From contig JAQFVV010006716.1 in assembly GCA_028023455.1 (NCBI GenBank), forward strand, positions 370,018-434,017: a DNA stretch of 64,000 nucleotides, written 5' to 3'. The stretch's first letter is position 1. Every line of letters starts with the position of its first letter. Source of the DNA: Epiperipatus broadwayi (Eukaryota > Onychophora > Udeonychophora > Euonychophora > Peripatidae). This document shows positions 47,870 to 59,258 of the stretch, one piece after another. The translations under genes and the position numbers were made by a program. The notes beneath the pieces are model-generated. The model worked only from the letters and a program-made list of their open reading frames with translations. It searched no databases and was not told the origin of the DNA.

Positions 47870-48200
47870 CAATACAGAAGCAAAACTCTCCATACAGTAG
47901 CACCATGCCAGAATAATCAATGGATGCAAGAAGGTTTGTGCATAAAATCCCTATCTAATGCCTACTCATCCAATATCCCCAGACAAGTTTCTAGCTTGTG
48001 GCTTTCATCAGTGAGGAGTTTTGGAACTGAGAGCACTGCACCCAGATCAAGTCTGGGTATATTGGATGAGTAGGCACTAGATAGGGATTTTATGCACAAA
48101 CTTTCCTGCATTCATTGATTCCTCTGGCTTGCCCTAAGTGACACTATTGTATGAAAAGTTTTGCCTCTGTGAAAAACAGCTTGTGTAAGTATAAAGAATG
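47870..48200. mobile_element. Foldback element, copy 3 (short form)
   Basis: About 330 bp. The left arm matches copy 2 through the hammerhead and the GAGAGCACTGCACC block. The right arm keeps CTGGGTATATTGGATGAGTAGGCACTAGATAGGGATTTTATGC (in parts) and the outer end TTTTGCCTCTGTG, but has lost the ribozyme core. An internal deletion has removed the centre, so the two arms nearly touch. Confidence 0.7.
47976..48017 (-). ncRNA. Hammerhead motif, foldback 3 left arm
   Basis: TCCTCA, CTGATGA, an A, AGC CACAA GCT, an A, GAAA, C-TT-G, TC, TGGGGA. Relative to copy 2, the stem II pair G-C has become A-T on both sides, a compensatory change that keeps the helix. Confidence 0.65.
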
Positions 48201-48261
48201 GTGATCATGTGATGTTTGATAGTTCAATACAGAGCCAGGAAACAAATTATCTCTTTTAATT

Positions 48262-48470
48262 GCAATGTTTTTAAAATTGCCAAGCATTTTAAATGAAGAG
48301 GTAAATCATGCCATTAAATCTTTGATGAAGGAAAATACTCCAGGAAATAGTAGAATTATTATTATCATCTTTAAAAAGCAGATGAAAAAATAGAGACACT
48401 GCTGGCAAAACTATATATCAAATATCTAAATGATAAAAAATACCAGATTGGAATAATCCTATTTTGATAT
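48262..48470 (+). pseudogene. RTE reverse transcriptase relic
   Basis: Plus frame reads LPSILNEEVNHAIKSLMKEN.PGN..IIIIIFKK, matching the ELPRILNAEVRHAIKCMKKGKAPGNDGIII segment of the long RTE. The frame then breaks, with LAKLY..CLND-like remnants. Old fragment. Confidence 0.65.
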
Positions 48471-49336
48471 TGCAATTGTACTATCAGTAATATAAGTTGA
48501 CTTTGAGCAGTGACAGGAATGTCTCGGACTATAGGTGGACAATAGGCTACTTGTCTGAGAGTGTTATTTTTAGGCCAAGAGGCTTGACCTTGATTCACCT
48601 CAGAGTAACTACATGATGGGAATGAATAACAAGCTTCTCCCAGATATTTAGCACATCATGTAACAAATCACTATAGTTTTTAAATTCTTCTCATACCTAG
48701 ATAGATTAAGCACTTACAAGTACTTTTGTATGTAGCCTATTGTAGAATACAAATAGTGTAAAATACTGTCATAAAGCTGTATTGAATTACTTTTCTCATT
48801 GCTTATTTGTTTATTTTTATTATTATCGTGAATACAATCCAAATAATACTAATGATCTCAATATGTTGGATGTGATCTCTCTTTCTCTCTGTGTGTGTCT
48901 TTCTCACTTTGTTTAATAATCTTTCTTTGTATATGTTCTCATTTCACTGATTGACCATAAAAAATCTATATCTTAGCATAAAAATCAACACTGCCTCAAT
49001 ATAGAGTTTCCCCCACCCCAAACATGATAATCTCTACGTTTCGTATATTATTTTCTTTAATTATCTGTTGCCTTTTGCAAAATTTTGCTTTAATTACAAA
49101 GAAACATTCTTTTGCACAAGTCTTTTAGAGTCTTTGTACAATCCTTCTAAAGACTTTCTTGATTTAAATCTTTTCTGAATTGATCCTTTACAATGGTATA
49201 TAATTTAATCCGCCAATCACCTATATATTCCCTAATTAAAATGGGGTTAAACAGAATCCGTTTCTGGCACTCCTCTGAGTAATAATTTGTACTTTTACTT
49301 TCTTTGTTGCCTTTTTAATATGGAGAAACGCTTGTT
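48471..49336. other. AT-rich stretch, no gene seen
   Basis: No protein family or repeat recognised. A short CT/GT-rich run lies near 48877-48900. Confidence 0.5.
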
Positions 49337-49650
49337 GAGTATAACAAAAAGGGAACGAAAGAGATATAATAAAGTGAGAGGACAGTCAGATATCATTGAC
49401 ATCATTGAAATAATGAAGAGGCCTGGAGTTGGGTTAAACATATTATTAGAAGAGATGATAATAAGTGGACAGTCGAAGCTTTAAATTTGATACCAAAATA
49501 TCGCGAAAGATGTAGAAAGAGATCATGTGTGAGATAGTTATATGAAATATATAATATTGGAGTCATAATAGAGAAGAGATGCTGCAATAGAAAAACTGGT
49601 TTAAAATTGGAGAAACTATTCTACTTTAGATGGATAATAGTTGAAAATAA
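49337..49650 (+). pseudogene. RTE 3' end relic
   Basis: Old plus-strand copy of the RTE C-terminus and 3' end: LLEEMIISGQSKL-like sequence corresponds to ARRDDNRWTIEIL, followed by GATGTAGAAAGAGATCATGTG (the R.R.H.RW segment) and a decayed ending TAGATGGATAATAGTTGA. Possibly the other end of the insertion whose RT relic starts at 48262. Confidence 0.65.
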
Positions 49651-50799
49651 GAACGATATTATTGCGAAACTTTCAGAGCAAACTATTTTTATCCTACTTT
49701 TAACCTTAGAGTTGTTTTTTATTTTACCATGTAATATTTTCATTAAATGCATCAGATCAGTTTTTTCCTAATCTTATTTTTAGAATTCTTTTAACTTAAC
49801 TTGATTATAATCGAAATCGTATTTAGTATTTAAAATTAGATTTATATGATATATTTTCTTATTTATTCAATATATATTATTTACATCTGTAACTTAAAAC
49901 TCATTAAGTTATCAAAAAACTTAAAACTCATAATGTGATTTTTATCTATTCCATTTGGTATAGTGACATGAAAATTAACCTGAATCCTTTTTGCATGTTT
50001 TTTTTATATCTAAACTCTATGCATCCACACATTTATACACACACATATATTTCGGTATTAAACATAAAAATAATAGGAAATGAATTTATTCTTCTGCGAA
50101 TATTCGCCCAAATCCATTTTAAGCATCTGCTTGATATACACACATTTATATATATACGTGAACGTAATGTACTTTAAAAATAATAAAAAACAAGTTTTAT
50201 CTATCTAATCAACTATAAAGAGGCGCACGGAAATTAGCCTGATATTTTTTCCCAATCCGTAATCTTTGATAAGTACTACGTTTACTGATTTGATGCTCGT
50301 GTAGAAAAACTTGTCTGAATAAAACTTTAATGACTGATCGCAGTTATTTCTCCTCTTTCACAATTGCTTCAGACCCTTTTATTATTCGTGTTTTAAAAAA
50401 AGTAATCCTAAATATTTTGAAGTGTCCTTAAATGAGATCCAACCTAGCTGAGAAGAGGAATAGAATAGAGATTTCAATTGATGTTTTACGAGCTCAAAAT
50501 AGTTTTTAAAAATTGCTTCTCTTCACTTTTTATAGGATTTTTTTTAGCCTTGCGAAATGTTGAGAAAAAAAATAAAACAAATTTAAGGTTTGAAGTAGAA
50601 GAGATCGTTTAGTTAAACTGAGATAGTTGATTTCCTTCATATACCTTTCATTGTTATTTTAAAAAGTTGTATAAAAAGTTACTAAGTATAAAAAAGATCA
50701 AAAATTATAAATAGATGGATGTATGTTTACTTTTTTTTTAAAGAAAATTTAAATTCTTTTAATAACTGAAACACAGGCTTAATATATACCATGTGTCTA
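49651..50799. other. AT-rich stretch, no gene seen
   Basis: No protein family or repeat recognised. Confidence 0.55.
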
Positions 50800-51015
50800 T
50801 ATATGTAATATAGGGTATATGAGCACAGACTTTCACATGACCCGCCACTCTCCACTCTATCTAATAACACCGATACCCTCAAGCACATATATGCTGAAAA
50901 GATAAATAATCACCAATATACGTATTTCATGCTAAACCAGCAATCATCAGTTGGTCCAGATTATCATCTCCCACACATATATACTATAAGTGCTCAGATA
51001 TATATTAAGGTACTT
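50800..51015 (-). mobile_element. 210-bp hammerhead-bearing dispersed repeat, copy 2
   Basis: Reverse complement of the unit at 25953-26160, similar along its whole length and ending in the same GTGCTCATATACCCTATAT block at the left. Non-coding. The two copies lie 25 kb apart in opposite orientation, so they are independent insertions of one small family. Confidence 0.7.
50912..50955 (-). ncRNA. Hammerhead ribozyme motif, type I, intact boxes
   Basis: Stem I ACCAA with TTGGT (5 bp, perfect), box CTGATGA, stem II TGCT with AGCA around GGTTT, flanked by a U-U mismatch at its base, box GAAA, palindromic TACGTA as stem III with the A-U pair, cleavage after TA. Every required core base is present. 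The U-U at the base of stem II, where G-C is usual, is the one weak point. Confidence 0.72.
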
Positions 51016-52009
51016 GTGCTAGTTCTTCTTTATGACTCGATATAAGTACTTAAATGTGTTGTTTTCGACTAGGGTGCAGATTTGAACCCACATTAATTTA
51101 TGTCATAATGGATCCCATTAAGTAAATAACCCCTACAGCCATATTATAAATTTGAATTTTTTTTTATAGATATTTTAATTTTTCTTTATAATGCAGCTTC
51201 CACCAGTATTTAAAGAATTGTTGAATTGAATGATATTTATTTTAGAAAATCGCTTTGCATAATGTTAGAAATGATATTATAGCTTGTAATTGTCTTTTGT
51301 CATCTGTCAAAAAATCGCCTATTAAAATTTTGCTTAATTGATTTCATTTGATCTCAAGTTATTGAAGAAGAGATAATAATCAATATTATGTAGAATGTTT
51401 CTTCATATTATGTATATAATTTATAAATTGTATCTAAGGATCATCTATAAGTCTTGGTGAGAAATAGTACTTGGAAACACATCATTTAGAATTTTGATGT
51501 TAGCATGAGTCAATGATTTATCCAAAAACATATTTTCTAACACTTATATAGATGACTAATATTTCCAATTGGCTCAGTGATTGAATTTCATGGTATATCA
51601 TCATTGTTAGTTGTGGTATATCATTTAAGTTATATCTGTTCATTTGATCATTTATATCTAAATAGTCTAATCTTCGTCTTACCAAATATGATATTTATGC
51701 CAAATTTTACCATACTGATGGTTGACATTTAGAAAAGTTGATGACTAATATATGTTTATTTATATGATTCTTATAGACTACAAATATACATGATACATTA
51801 TCCAGATTCAACTGCATATGATTTGTGGCACTAAATTATTCATATTTTAATTGGGTCACACTGACAATCAACTGGTAATGAATATTGAAAAAATTGTCAT
51901 TGAGACAAAGTAAATAACCAATAGAAAGCAGGAACAGAAATATGTAAAAATATTAAGGTGAGGGAGAAATAATAGAATAGAATCTCAAAAGCTAATGAGA
52001 TTAATGAAT
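51016..52009. other. AT-rich stretch, no gene seen
   Basis: No protein family or repeat recognised. Confidence 0.55.
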
Positions 52010-52170
52010 TTGAAAAAAATTATTGTAAATGAAGTTTGCATGTGTCATCATGTTTGATAATACAATTTGGCCCTTTACGGATTTTAATGATTTTTTTGAT
52101 GTTACACTTGTTGAGAATATCACATCCATATAGGATTCTGGTGTTTGGGAGATCTATATCGTGGCACATG
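52010..52170 (-). pseudogene. Penelope GIY-YIG endonuclease relic (copy 3)
   Basis: Minus-strand homology to the C-terminal end of the Penelope proteins at 14.8 and 36.1 kb: the reverse complement of GAAGTTTGCATGT, GATACAATTTGGCC, GTTGAGAATATCACATC and AGGATTCTGGT align in order. Substitutions throughout; no frame. An older member of the family. Confidence 0.65.
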
Positions 52171-52619
52171 CCAATGATGATGAATCTTTAGCTTATCTAG
52201 AACTTGTATAGCAATTGTTAATATTCGCAATAAAAACAAAAGTTAGAATTTTTTGATAACCCAAAAAAGATCATGAATGGCAGCCACTGATCTCTAGTCC
52301 TGTGTCACTGCCTAAACTGGTAAACCAAAAGCCAATCTTGGAAGGCATTATGTAGTGGGTGTAATAATAATATTTTATTGAAAATTTGTGATGAGATATG
52401 TCATTTGTAATAATGTATTATGCTATTTCCATAATCTAATATTAATTGTTATGTATTTTTTTTAGAAAAATCCAAATTTTATATAAACTTTATTTAAGAA
52501 AAGTGGAAAATAAAACACCAAATGACTTTAAGACACTTATGATTCACATAACTGGATGATGAATGCTGAGTGGATGGATTATAAAAAAGAACAACATTAA
52601 GCTAATGTTTTCCTGAAGT

Positions 52620-53180
52620 TTTGTGATGATGGTATTTTAGTTGTATTTATATATTGCATTATTTCTATCGTGTAATATGAGTGTTGAATGTCTTTAGAAA
52701 AATTCATTCAACTGTTAGTAATAGCACACAAATTAGTATATGCACAACATTTCAAGAAGTATTATTCTCCTCTCTTCTTCAGGAGTTGCTGGCCTGACCA
52801 GTGGCAGTACAAGCATGGGAATCAAACCTTGACCCTTAGATTCTTGAGTATTGAATTTTAAAGTAATTCTTTAACTAACTGTGCCATCCTAACACCTAAG
52901 CCATCCTGCCTTTTATGGTTCAGTTAGTTATATCATTACCTTAAAATTCTATACTAAAAAATCTAAGAGTCCAAGTTCGATTCCCATGCTAGTACTCCCA
53001 CTGGTCACACCAGCAACACCTGAAGAAGAGGGGAGACTACCTATCAAAACGTTGTGCATATACTAATCTGTGTGCTATTACTAACTGTTGAATGTATTGG
53101 GAATATTTAAATAAAGTTATTTTTTTCTAAAAACGTTCAGTACACATATAAGATGATGAAAATAGTCCAATATATAAACA
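52620..53180. mobile_element. Palindromic dimer of a tRNA-derived repeat
   Basis: Two head-to-head copies of one about 260-bp sequence. The right copy (plus) starts with TATGGTTCAGTTAGTT (A-box-like), has AAGTTCGATTCCC (B-box-like) about 55 bp later, then CCAGCAACACCTGAAGAAGAGG and ends in AATAAAGTTATTTTTTTC. The left copy repeats all this in reverse. A pol III promoter at the head of a short repeat is the mark of a tRNA-derived SINE; the inverted-dimer form is unusual. The 28-kb element is a shorter relative. Confidence 0.65.
53015..53056 (+). ncRNA. Decayed hammerhead-like motif in tRNA-like repeat
   Basis: CTGAAGA, a possible GAGGGG/CCTATC helix, then CAAAAC where GAAAC is expected, then palindromic AACGTT. 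The order fits a hammerhead with its second box mutated. The left arm has GAAA kept but a poorer stem II. Suggestive only. Confidence 0.3.
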
Positions 53181-54237
53181 ACTTTAAGCTAAGTATTTTT
53201 TACATAGATTCAAGTGGTATTATCTTATATACATACTTATTTTAAGTGCTTACCTAGTTAATACACAATAACACAGTTACACATGTATATATTGTACATT
53301 AGAGTTATTTTAAATGTCTACATATACCAGATTAAATTATATATTAGTAGCTTTATGGTATAATTTTTATCAGCAGAAACGAGATAATTTTTTCCTCATA
53401 AAAAAAACATCATAATCTTTGCTATTTTATATTATCATTTTGCTTTGCAATAAGTTTTGGGGAAGCAATTGTAATCACTAAACAGGACAAAGTTTTATAA
53501 TACGGGTTTAAGAAAAAAAAAGATATAGTTGAGAAAATAAACATTTTATTTTGCTTAAACCTTAATTCGATATTTGCACCACACGCATGTTTAAATAGAA
53601 GTTTAACACTGGACCATTTTACGTATATATTTCTGAAAATATTGATAAGCCAGATTTCGGAGTCATAGTTGGCCCATGGCCAGAGGTTCCTTACCCCTGC
53701 TTTAATTGGTTCGGTGGTAAATCATTAGTTAAAGCAACCCTCTGTTAGTTTATGTATTTTATTTACCATAAAATATTCAAAATTTAACTTTATTAATAAA
53801 TGTTGTTATTTTAGTAAAAAAAAAAAAATCTATCATTTTAAATATATTACTTAAATTTTAAAACTTATCTGCAAACAAAACTTCATAATTGACTTAAACG
53901 CAATTAAAATTCAAATATTCACCAATTTACTTAAAGATAATGATAATTTAAAACATAACTAATTTATATACCTGTAGGAATAAATCAACTGGAAAATCTT
54001 TAAGCCCCATTAAGCATAATAATGTAAAGAAAAGTTAAGATCATTAAGTCATCGGTTTACATCATTCAAACTTTTTTCAATTCTTAGAAGTAAATTTTTT
54101 TTGACAATTTTAGAAAGTTATTTTATTAGTTCAAAAACATTATATTCATATATATATATAATTTGCGTTTCTTTAACATAAAAAATTTCAAGTATAAATG
54201 AGAATAAAAATTAGACATTTGAAAATTATTGTTTACC
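53181..54237. other. AT-rich stretch, no gene seen
   Basis: No protein family or repeat recognised. TA tract near 54148-54161. Confidence 0.55.
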
Positions 54238-54700
54238 TCTTCAATCATTATCGATGCTACGGCATGAAGTTTCCTCCAAGTTAAATCTACTTTTTCCAAC
54301 TTAATGATTCTCTTTTTTCCCAATATTCTAGCAAACATTATTATTCCAATATTTATCTCACATGTAATCTCCTTGTAGGTCTTTTACAATTTCTTAAGAT
54401 TATCTTTAAGACTTCAACAGTTCATCTATTATCAACTGTTCTAGCAAACATTCAACCCAAATCCATTTCACTTTCTTAGTTCATTCAATGATGTCAATAA
54501 CACCTCTTTGTTTATCACTCATGTATTTTACTTTCAATCTTTTCTTGTTTCTCCTAACATATATATCTTCATATTTTGTTGTGTTAAAATCTTTATTTGC
54601 TCTTTTGTTAAGAAATCAAGTCTTATATCCATATATAAGTACTAGTAAATCATTTATTAAAAAATCTTTTTTTTTCAAACACACAGAATAGAGTTCTTGA
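54238..54700 (-). pseudogene. RTE 3' relic
   Basis: Minus-strand RTE C-terminus and 3' end, starting with the reverse complement of the TTATCGATG..GCATGAAG..CTCCAAG end and reaching LVLIYGYKT, which equals LPVLTYGSETW of the intact family, preceded by SVCLKKKDFLIN. Strongly diverged. Confidence 0.7.
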
Positions 54701-55740
54701 ATATTATATATTTGTTTTGTTAAAAAAATTGCTAAATTTTCTAAGTATTTTGAGGTAAATTTGTTTAAATGATTATATGCAAACAAAGATATACCATGTA
54801 TCCCTGGATAACATGCTTTTGGTACTGTTGCAAGCCTTTCAACAAATTCTTCAGGTGTAAGTTTTAAATTATTTTCTGGTACTCCCAAGAAGTTTTGTTT
54901 GGGAGTAAATTTTAATTCCTTTTGTAGTTTTGTTTTCAAGTATGATAATAGTGTTTGTATCAAGTTGTTGCCTTTAATGATTTCATTATTCATATTTATT
55001 GCTGTGGGGATTTGATTTACTCATGCTTGACTTAATGCCCATCTAATATATTATTTTGACCAGGTATGGGGATGATTTAACTATCTTCTTTTTTTATTGC
55101 TTTATATTCTCTGAATGTTTCATGTGCTGCTTGATATGCTCTTCTCATTGCCATTATATTTTTGTATCCTTCTGCTGTAGTATAGCTGCACATGATTCTC
55201 TTATTAATGTCATCTGCAATAGCCAGGGCTTTTGATGGTGCTGGTTGATTTTTTGTTACACTGTCTATTGTACAAGATATGATATTTACAAATGTTATCC
55301 AGGTTTGAACTCAATCCATTTTAAGGTCTCTAATTTTGAATAGTAGTGTATATATTTCTAAAAATAGATATTCGGTTGTGGTTTTATTGGTCGTTATTAA
55401 TGGTTTGTGTATACAGTCATTTTAAGAGTTACTATGATTGCAGCATGGTCTAAAAAGGATGTGGTTATCAGTGATAAGTTCATCATATGGTGCAGTGCTG
55501 ATGAATAAAACACAAGGTTAATCATTGATGAGTATCTGCCATTATTAAATGAGACAGAATTCTGTGGCAGAAACCCTTTTCCTGTCATAAGTAGAGACGC
55601 AAGGAATTGTAACCATTTCATTATAAATATGTCAAGTTGAAGTCCACAATTAGTATTATGGATGGAAAATGTAAATTTGGCATTTAATGTATTGATTATT
55701 TTATGATCTGGTGGGATGTAAATTAATGTAATATTAAGTG
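54700..55740 (-). pseudogene. Another LINE fragment: endonuclease and start of RT
   Basis: Minus strand. Near 55400-55620 the frame reads NNGRYSSMINLVFYSSALHH...TTSFLDHAAIIVTLKM, the last part of an APE endonuclease, where SRIDLVF and SDHxxV are catalytic-site motifs (here the Ser of SDH is Leu). Near 54720-54990 the frame reads LTPEEFVERLATVPKACYPGIHGISLFAYNHL, the linker into RT with its PGxDGI-like step. A gap with stops lies between. It is different from RTE and from LINE A and is cut off where the RTE relic begins. Clade not assigned. Confidence 0.6.
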
Positions 55741-55781
55741 TTAAAGACTTATGATATTGTTACCATCAGCATGTGTGTGCA

Positions 55782-55834
<53 letters not shown>
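55782..55834. repeat. (CT)n then (AT)n compound microsatellite
   Basis: About 10 CT units followed by 16 AT units, ending exactly at the LTR boundary. The last ATAT is the target site of the LTR element. Confidence 0.95.
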
Positions 55835-55837
<3 letters not shown>

Positions 55838-57927
55838 GACAGTCAGATGATGTGTGTAGATTTAACCCAGTTCGAATACTAGGCGAAAGTACCTCAAAGC
55901 CAACCATACGCGAGATATAAATCAAGAATACTTATGACCTCTGCCCATTCGCCTGTTCTCGAGGCCTGATCACAAACAAACAACACCATCTGAGCCATGC
56001 ATAAATTATTTTTCAACCGGCCACAAAGCTTAGCAACAGCGGTAGAGACATGGACGGGAAATCCTAAAGAGCTAAAAGCTAAATGTGTAAAGTACATCAA
56101 AATATGTGTTGGTGTTTGCGTTTTGCGTGCCTGGATCATTGAAAAGTAAAAATAAAGCATTTAATATAACTAAGAAACTCAAGTTTTTGATAATTAAATA
56201 ATGTTTAATTACTGGCTTTAAAATATGAATAAAGCTTTAATGGCCTCCGCTATTCCCCTCAATTATGGCAACAAACTAATTAGACAATAAAAAGAAAACA
56301 GGTTAATAGGTTTGCGGTCAAATTCTTTTCTTCCCAATTTTATTAAAAAAAATTCCAACTCGATCTTCTCGATAAAGTACGATAGATCATAAAAACCTTT
56401 CGCAAAGCATTTCTTATGGCTTTGCGCTAAAAACCGGGTTTAAAATTAACTTAGAACGTATATAGCTAAATCAAATATACGTGACTAGCTAATGGCGGAC
56501 AAAAAAGAGGTGTTATCAAAAAGATCAAGTTGGCACACAAAAGAAACTGACTTGGATTTAATTAACAACATAAATAAAATTGGAAAGTGATTTCAAATGA
56601 CAAAAAAAATTAATTATTAAATTTAACCGCAACGAAATACTAAATATTTACAATGGTTAGTAAGGAAGAATAGCGAAGGTAAAAAGGTTACATATAGCTA
56701 GATGATCCCAAAATATATTTAAGGTTAATTCATAAAATGTTTACATAGCAAGACATATATTTCAATACAACAATAAAACAATATGAATCAAAAGTAGCAT
56801 ACGAGATAGTTTAATTTAGGAGATACGATACCGTCCTTTTTCCGTGATGTTCCCTGCGGCGTCCGCGGCTTGATCCGACCGACGATAGGTGTTTGTCCGG
56901 ACAATGAAAATATGAAGTATGGCTTCCATGAAAAGTTCTCCAGACACGGCATAGAGTTCATATGGTTATTGATTGGATGTTAAGGCATTTTGGATGGTAT
57001 TTAGGAACCTCGGCGATAGGCAAAGCTATGATTTGCCTAGCCAAGCATATCCATTTTCCTCAAAATACGGTTGGTTTTAACTGGAGCAGGTTCCAACTTC
57101 TCCATTGTTTGAAAATGACAGCTGTATAACTTTTTTTGAAGCACAAGCTAAATGTGAAGCAAAATCTGACGGATTTCTCCCAAGAGAAATCTGAATGCAC
57201 TTTCCAGAAAGCTTGGAAATAAAACAGCAAGAAAAATCTTAATAAATCGCCTTCACAAGCAAAATCAGAATCAAATGACTCCTTCAAAAAGAAAAGTCTG
57301 AATAATTATCTCTTTTGTTCTCCCTACTATTTATACTTTCTCTGCCAGCTACCTTCCATTGTTTGTATGATCTGAGATCTTGATAAGCCCCCCCTTGCTG
57401 CTTTGTTTTAAAACAACACGTTCTAAAAATAACTTCAATTTTTTACTCTAACTTTCTTACTTTAAAGTTGGAATTCTATTAATTAAAAAGCAAGAAAGAA
57501 AATGCCATCTTTAATTAGACTTGAACGACTCACTAATTAAAATATACATTCTTTCAGAAATGTTGGTGGGCTTATCTCAAAATCAAATCATACTAAATAT
57601 TTTAATAAAAATTTGAACAACAATATATTATTATTTTACAATAGAATAAGCATTTTATCTCAGCAGAATTTTGCATTACTCATATATATACGCTAGATGT
57701 ATATATATGTATGTTTGACTAATAGGTTAAGCAATTTTTATCAATAGAATGAAATTTATTTAAAATAAAATATTTAACTGTAATACACATTTAATAAGCA
57801 TAACTATTTTTAACTCTAATGCAAAACCCTGCTGATATTGAACTATAAACTTAATTTAGGTCTACAATATTAATTAAGTTTATAGGAAGATGTGAAGCAT
57901 GGATCGGACTTCAGATCCATTGCTTCA
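55835..57927 (-). repeat. 3' LTR of the gag-only element (2093 bp)
   Basis: In element orientation it runs from TGAAGCAATGG (57927) to CTGTCACA (55835). It contains a TATA box (57328-57335), a 22-codon ORF (57037-57105), the CGCAAAGC hairpin and AATAAA signals. Related to the solo LTR at 29633-31800. Confidence 0.9.
57037..57105 (-). CDS. 22-codon leader ORF, 3' LTR copy
   Basis: ATG to TAG: MEKLEPAPVK ... MDMLG. Same start, stop and length as in the 5' LTR copy and in the solo LTR. A T-run that is one base shorter upstream disrupts a longer open frame here but not this small ORF. Confidence 0.4.
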   Translation of the reverse strand: MEKLEPAPVKTNRILRKMDMLG

Positions 57928-57940
57928 TTTCCCAATAGTT
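57928..57940 (-). promoter_or_regulatory. Possible short polypurine tract
   Basis: In element orientation the bases just before the 3' LTR read TTGGGAAA, a minimal purine run of six where the plus-strand primer for an LTR element is expected. Short for its class. Confidence 0.35.
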
Positions 57941-58175
57941 AGTGAGCAAAAAAAAAAAATGTTTTAAAAAAAAAAAATGCTGTTGCTTCAGGTCAGAGGT
58001 AAGAATTTGTACCAGGTGAGTTCAAGCCTACTCTTTATTCACTGTAATGTTTAAGTTGCTACTACTAATAATCTTTCTATATGTTACTACAAAACGGTTT
58101 ATCCATCATTCATTCTCCTATATTTTTTTAAATCAAGTCCGTGTTGTTTTAGTCTGACTAGCTATATTTATGTTT

Positions 58176-59258
58176 TTAATTTCTAAACTTTCCGGGATCC
58201 GGTGGTATATACTGCCTTGTATTTTTGGACGGGTTCATGACCCTATCATTTTGGTTTTCTTCTAAGTTCCCATAATCAATGTCAGTTAGTATCCGAATCG
58301 TGCCTTCAATGTCCTGCATTTGAGTGCCTATTAATATTTTCCTTATCCAGGGTGGCATGTTGTGCCTAATCATCCTCACTATCTGCATTTCTGGATAATT
58401 GAAAGCAGTTAGGGCTTTAATGCGATTTACCTGCCTAACAAAAAACTGAGCATAAGTCTCTTGATGGTTAGCTGGGTATCTTTCATGCATTATGGAATAC
58501 ATCAAACCTTCCTGCCTCTCTGCACTCCAGTACATTGACATTATTGCCTTCTCATATTCCATAAATGTTTGCGGTTGTATAGATAGAGTATTCCACCAGT
58601 CTCTGGCAGATTCTTTTAAATGATGACTGGCGATCGCCACTTTTTCTTGTTCAGTCATATTCTGGAACTTGAAAAACATTTTGAGACTATCCAGGTGGTG
58701 TCTAGGGTTTCCACCCGGTTCCCCTCTAAAACCTTGTATATGTATGAATTTAGCCACCGGAGACGTTACCGGATTAATTATTATAGGCGTAAGGATTTGG
58801 TTACCTTGTTGCGCCTTGATTGGATTGATCTGTTGATGAGTGTTCATTTCCTTTTTATCCACATCCATCTGTCCATTGTCTTCTCCTTCCTGTATTTGAT
58901 GCTTGACTGACGTGTCCCAGGCATACATATCCTTCTCTACTTCATTATCGATCAATGATTTAGGTTGTGTATCATCTTGTTTCTGTTGCCATTTTAACTG
59001 AGTATCCTCATCTGGCCATACTTTTGTTCTGGTATGTTGTTGCTGGAGAACCATGTTTTCCTCCAAACGGTTCAGTCGTTGAGATGTCATATTCATGAAC
59101 TGCTGGAACATGTTCCTCATCATTTCATTTTCATGTCTCATTTCTTTGATGAAAGCCTCAAAGTTATACTCTTCATTATGAGTACCTGTTGGCCTCTTGG
59201 GAATATTGAGTACTACCTCCTCCTCGCTGTCATAATGTGCGTCCGTCTGTTGGTCCAT
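58176..59258 (-). CDS. gag: Gag-like capsid protein of LTR retrotransposon
   Basis: A 360-codon open frame, no stops. I start it at the ATG at 59258 (MDQQTDAHYDSEEE); the frame is open a little further, but only through a GTG, and a splice-acceptor-like TTTCTGTAG lies about 20 bp upstream. The N-terminal third is acidic, then a Met/Glu-rich probable coiled coil (FEAFIKEMRHENEMMRNMF). From about residue 180 comes a retrotransposon-Gag capsid: FIHIQGFRGEPGGNPRHHL, HHLKESARDWWNTL, then an FMEYEKAIMSMYW helix and YAQFFVRQVNRIKAL. No CCHC zinc knuckle follows, and the protein ends with YIPPDPGKFRN. It would form the particle that packages the element's RNA. No pol follows in frame or by frameshift. 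Confidence 0.85.
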   Translation of the reverse strand: MDQQTDAHYDSEEEVVLNIPKRPTGTHNEEYNFEAFIKEMRHENEMMRNMFQQFMNMTSQRLNRLEENMVLQQQHTRTKVWPDEDTQLKWQQKQDDTQPKSLIDNEVEKDMYAWDTSVKHQIQEGEDNGQMDVDKKEMNTHQQINPIKAQQGNQILTPIIINPVTSPVAKFIHIQGFRGEPGGNPRHHLDSLKMFFKFQNMTEQEKVAIASHHLKESARDWWNTLSIQPQTFMEYEKAIMSMYWSAERQEGLMYSIMHERYPANHQETYAQFFVRQVNRIKALTAFNYPEMQIVRMIRHNMPPWIRKILIGTQMQDIEGTIRILTDIDYGNLEENQNDRVMNPSKNTRQYIPPDPGKFRN

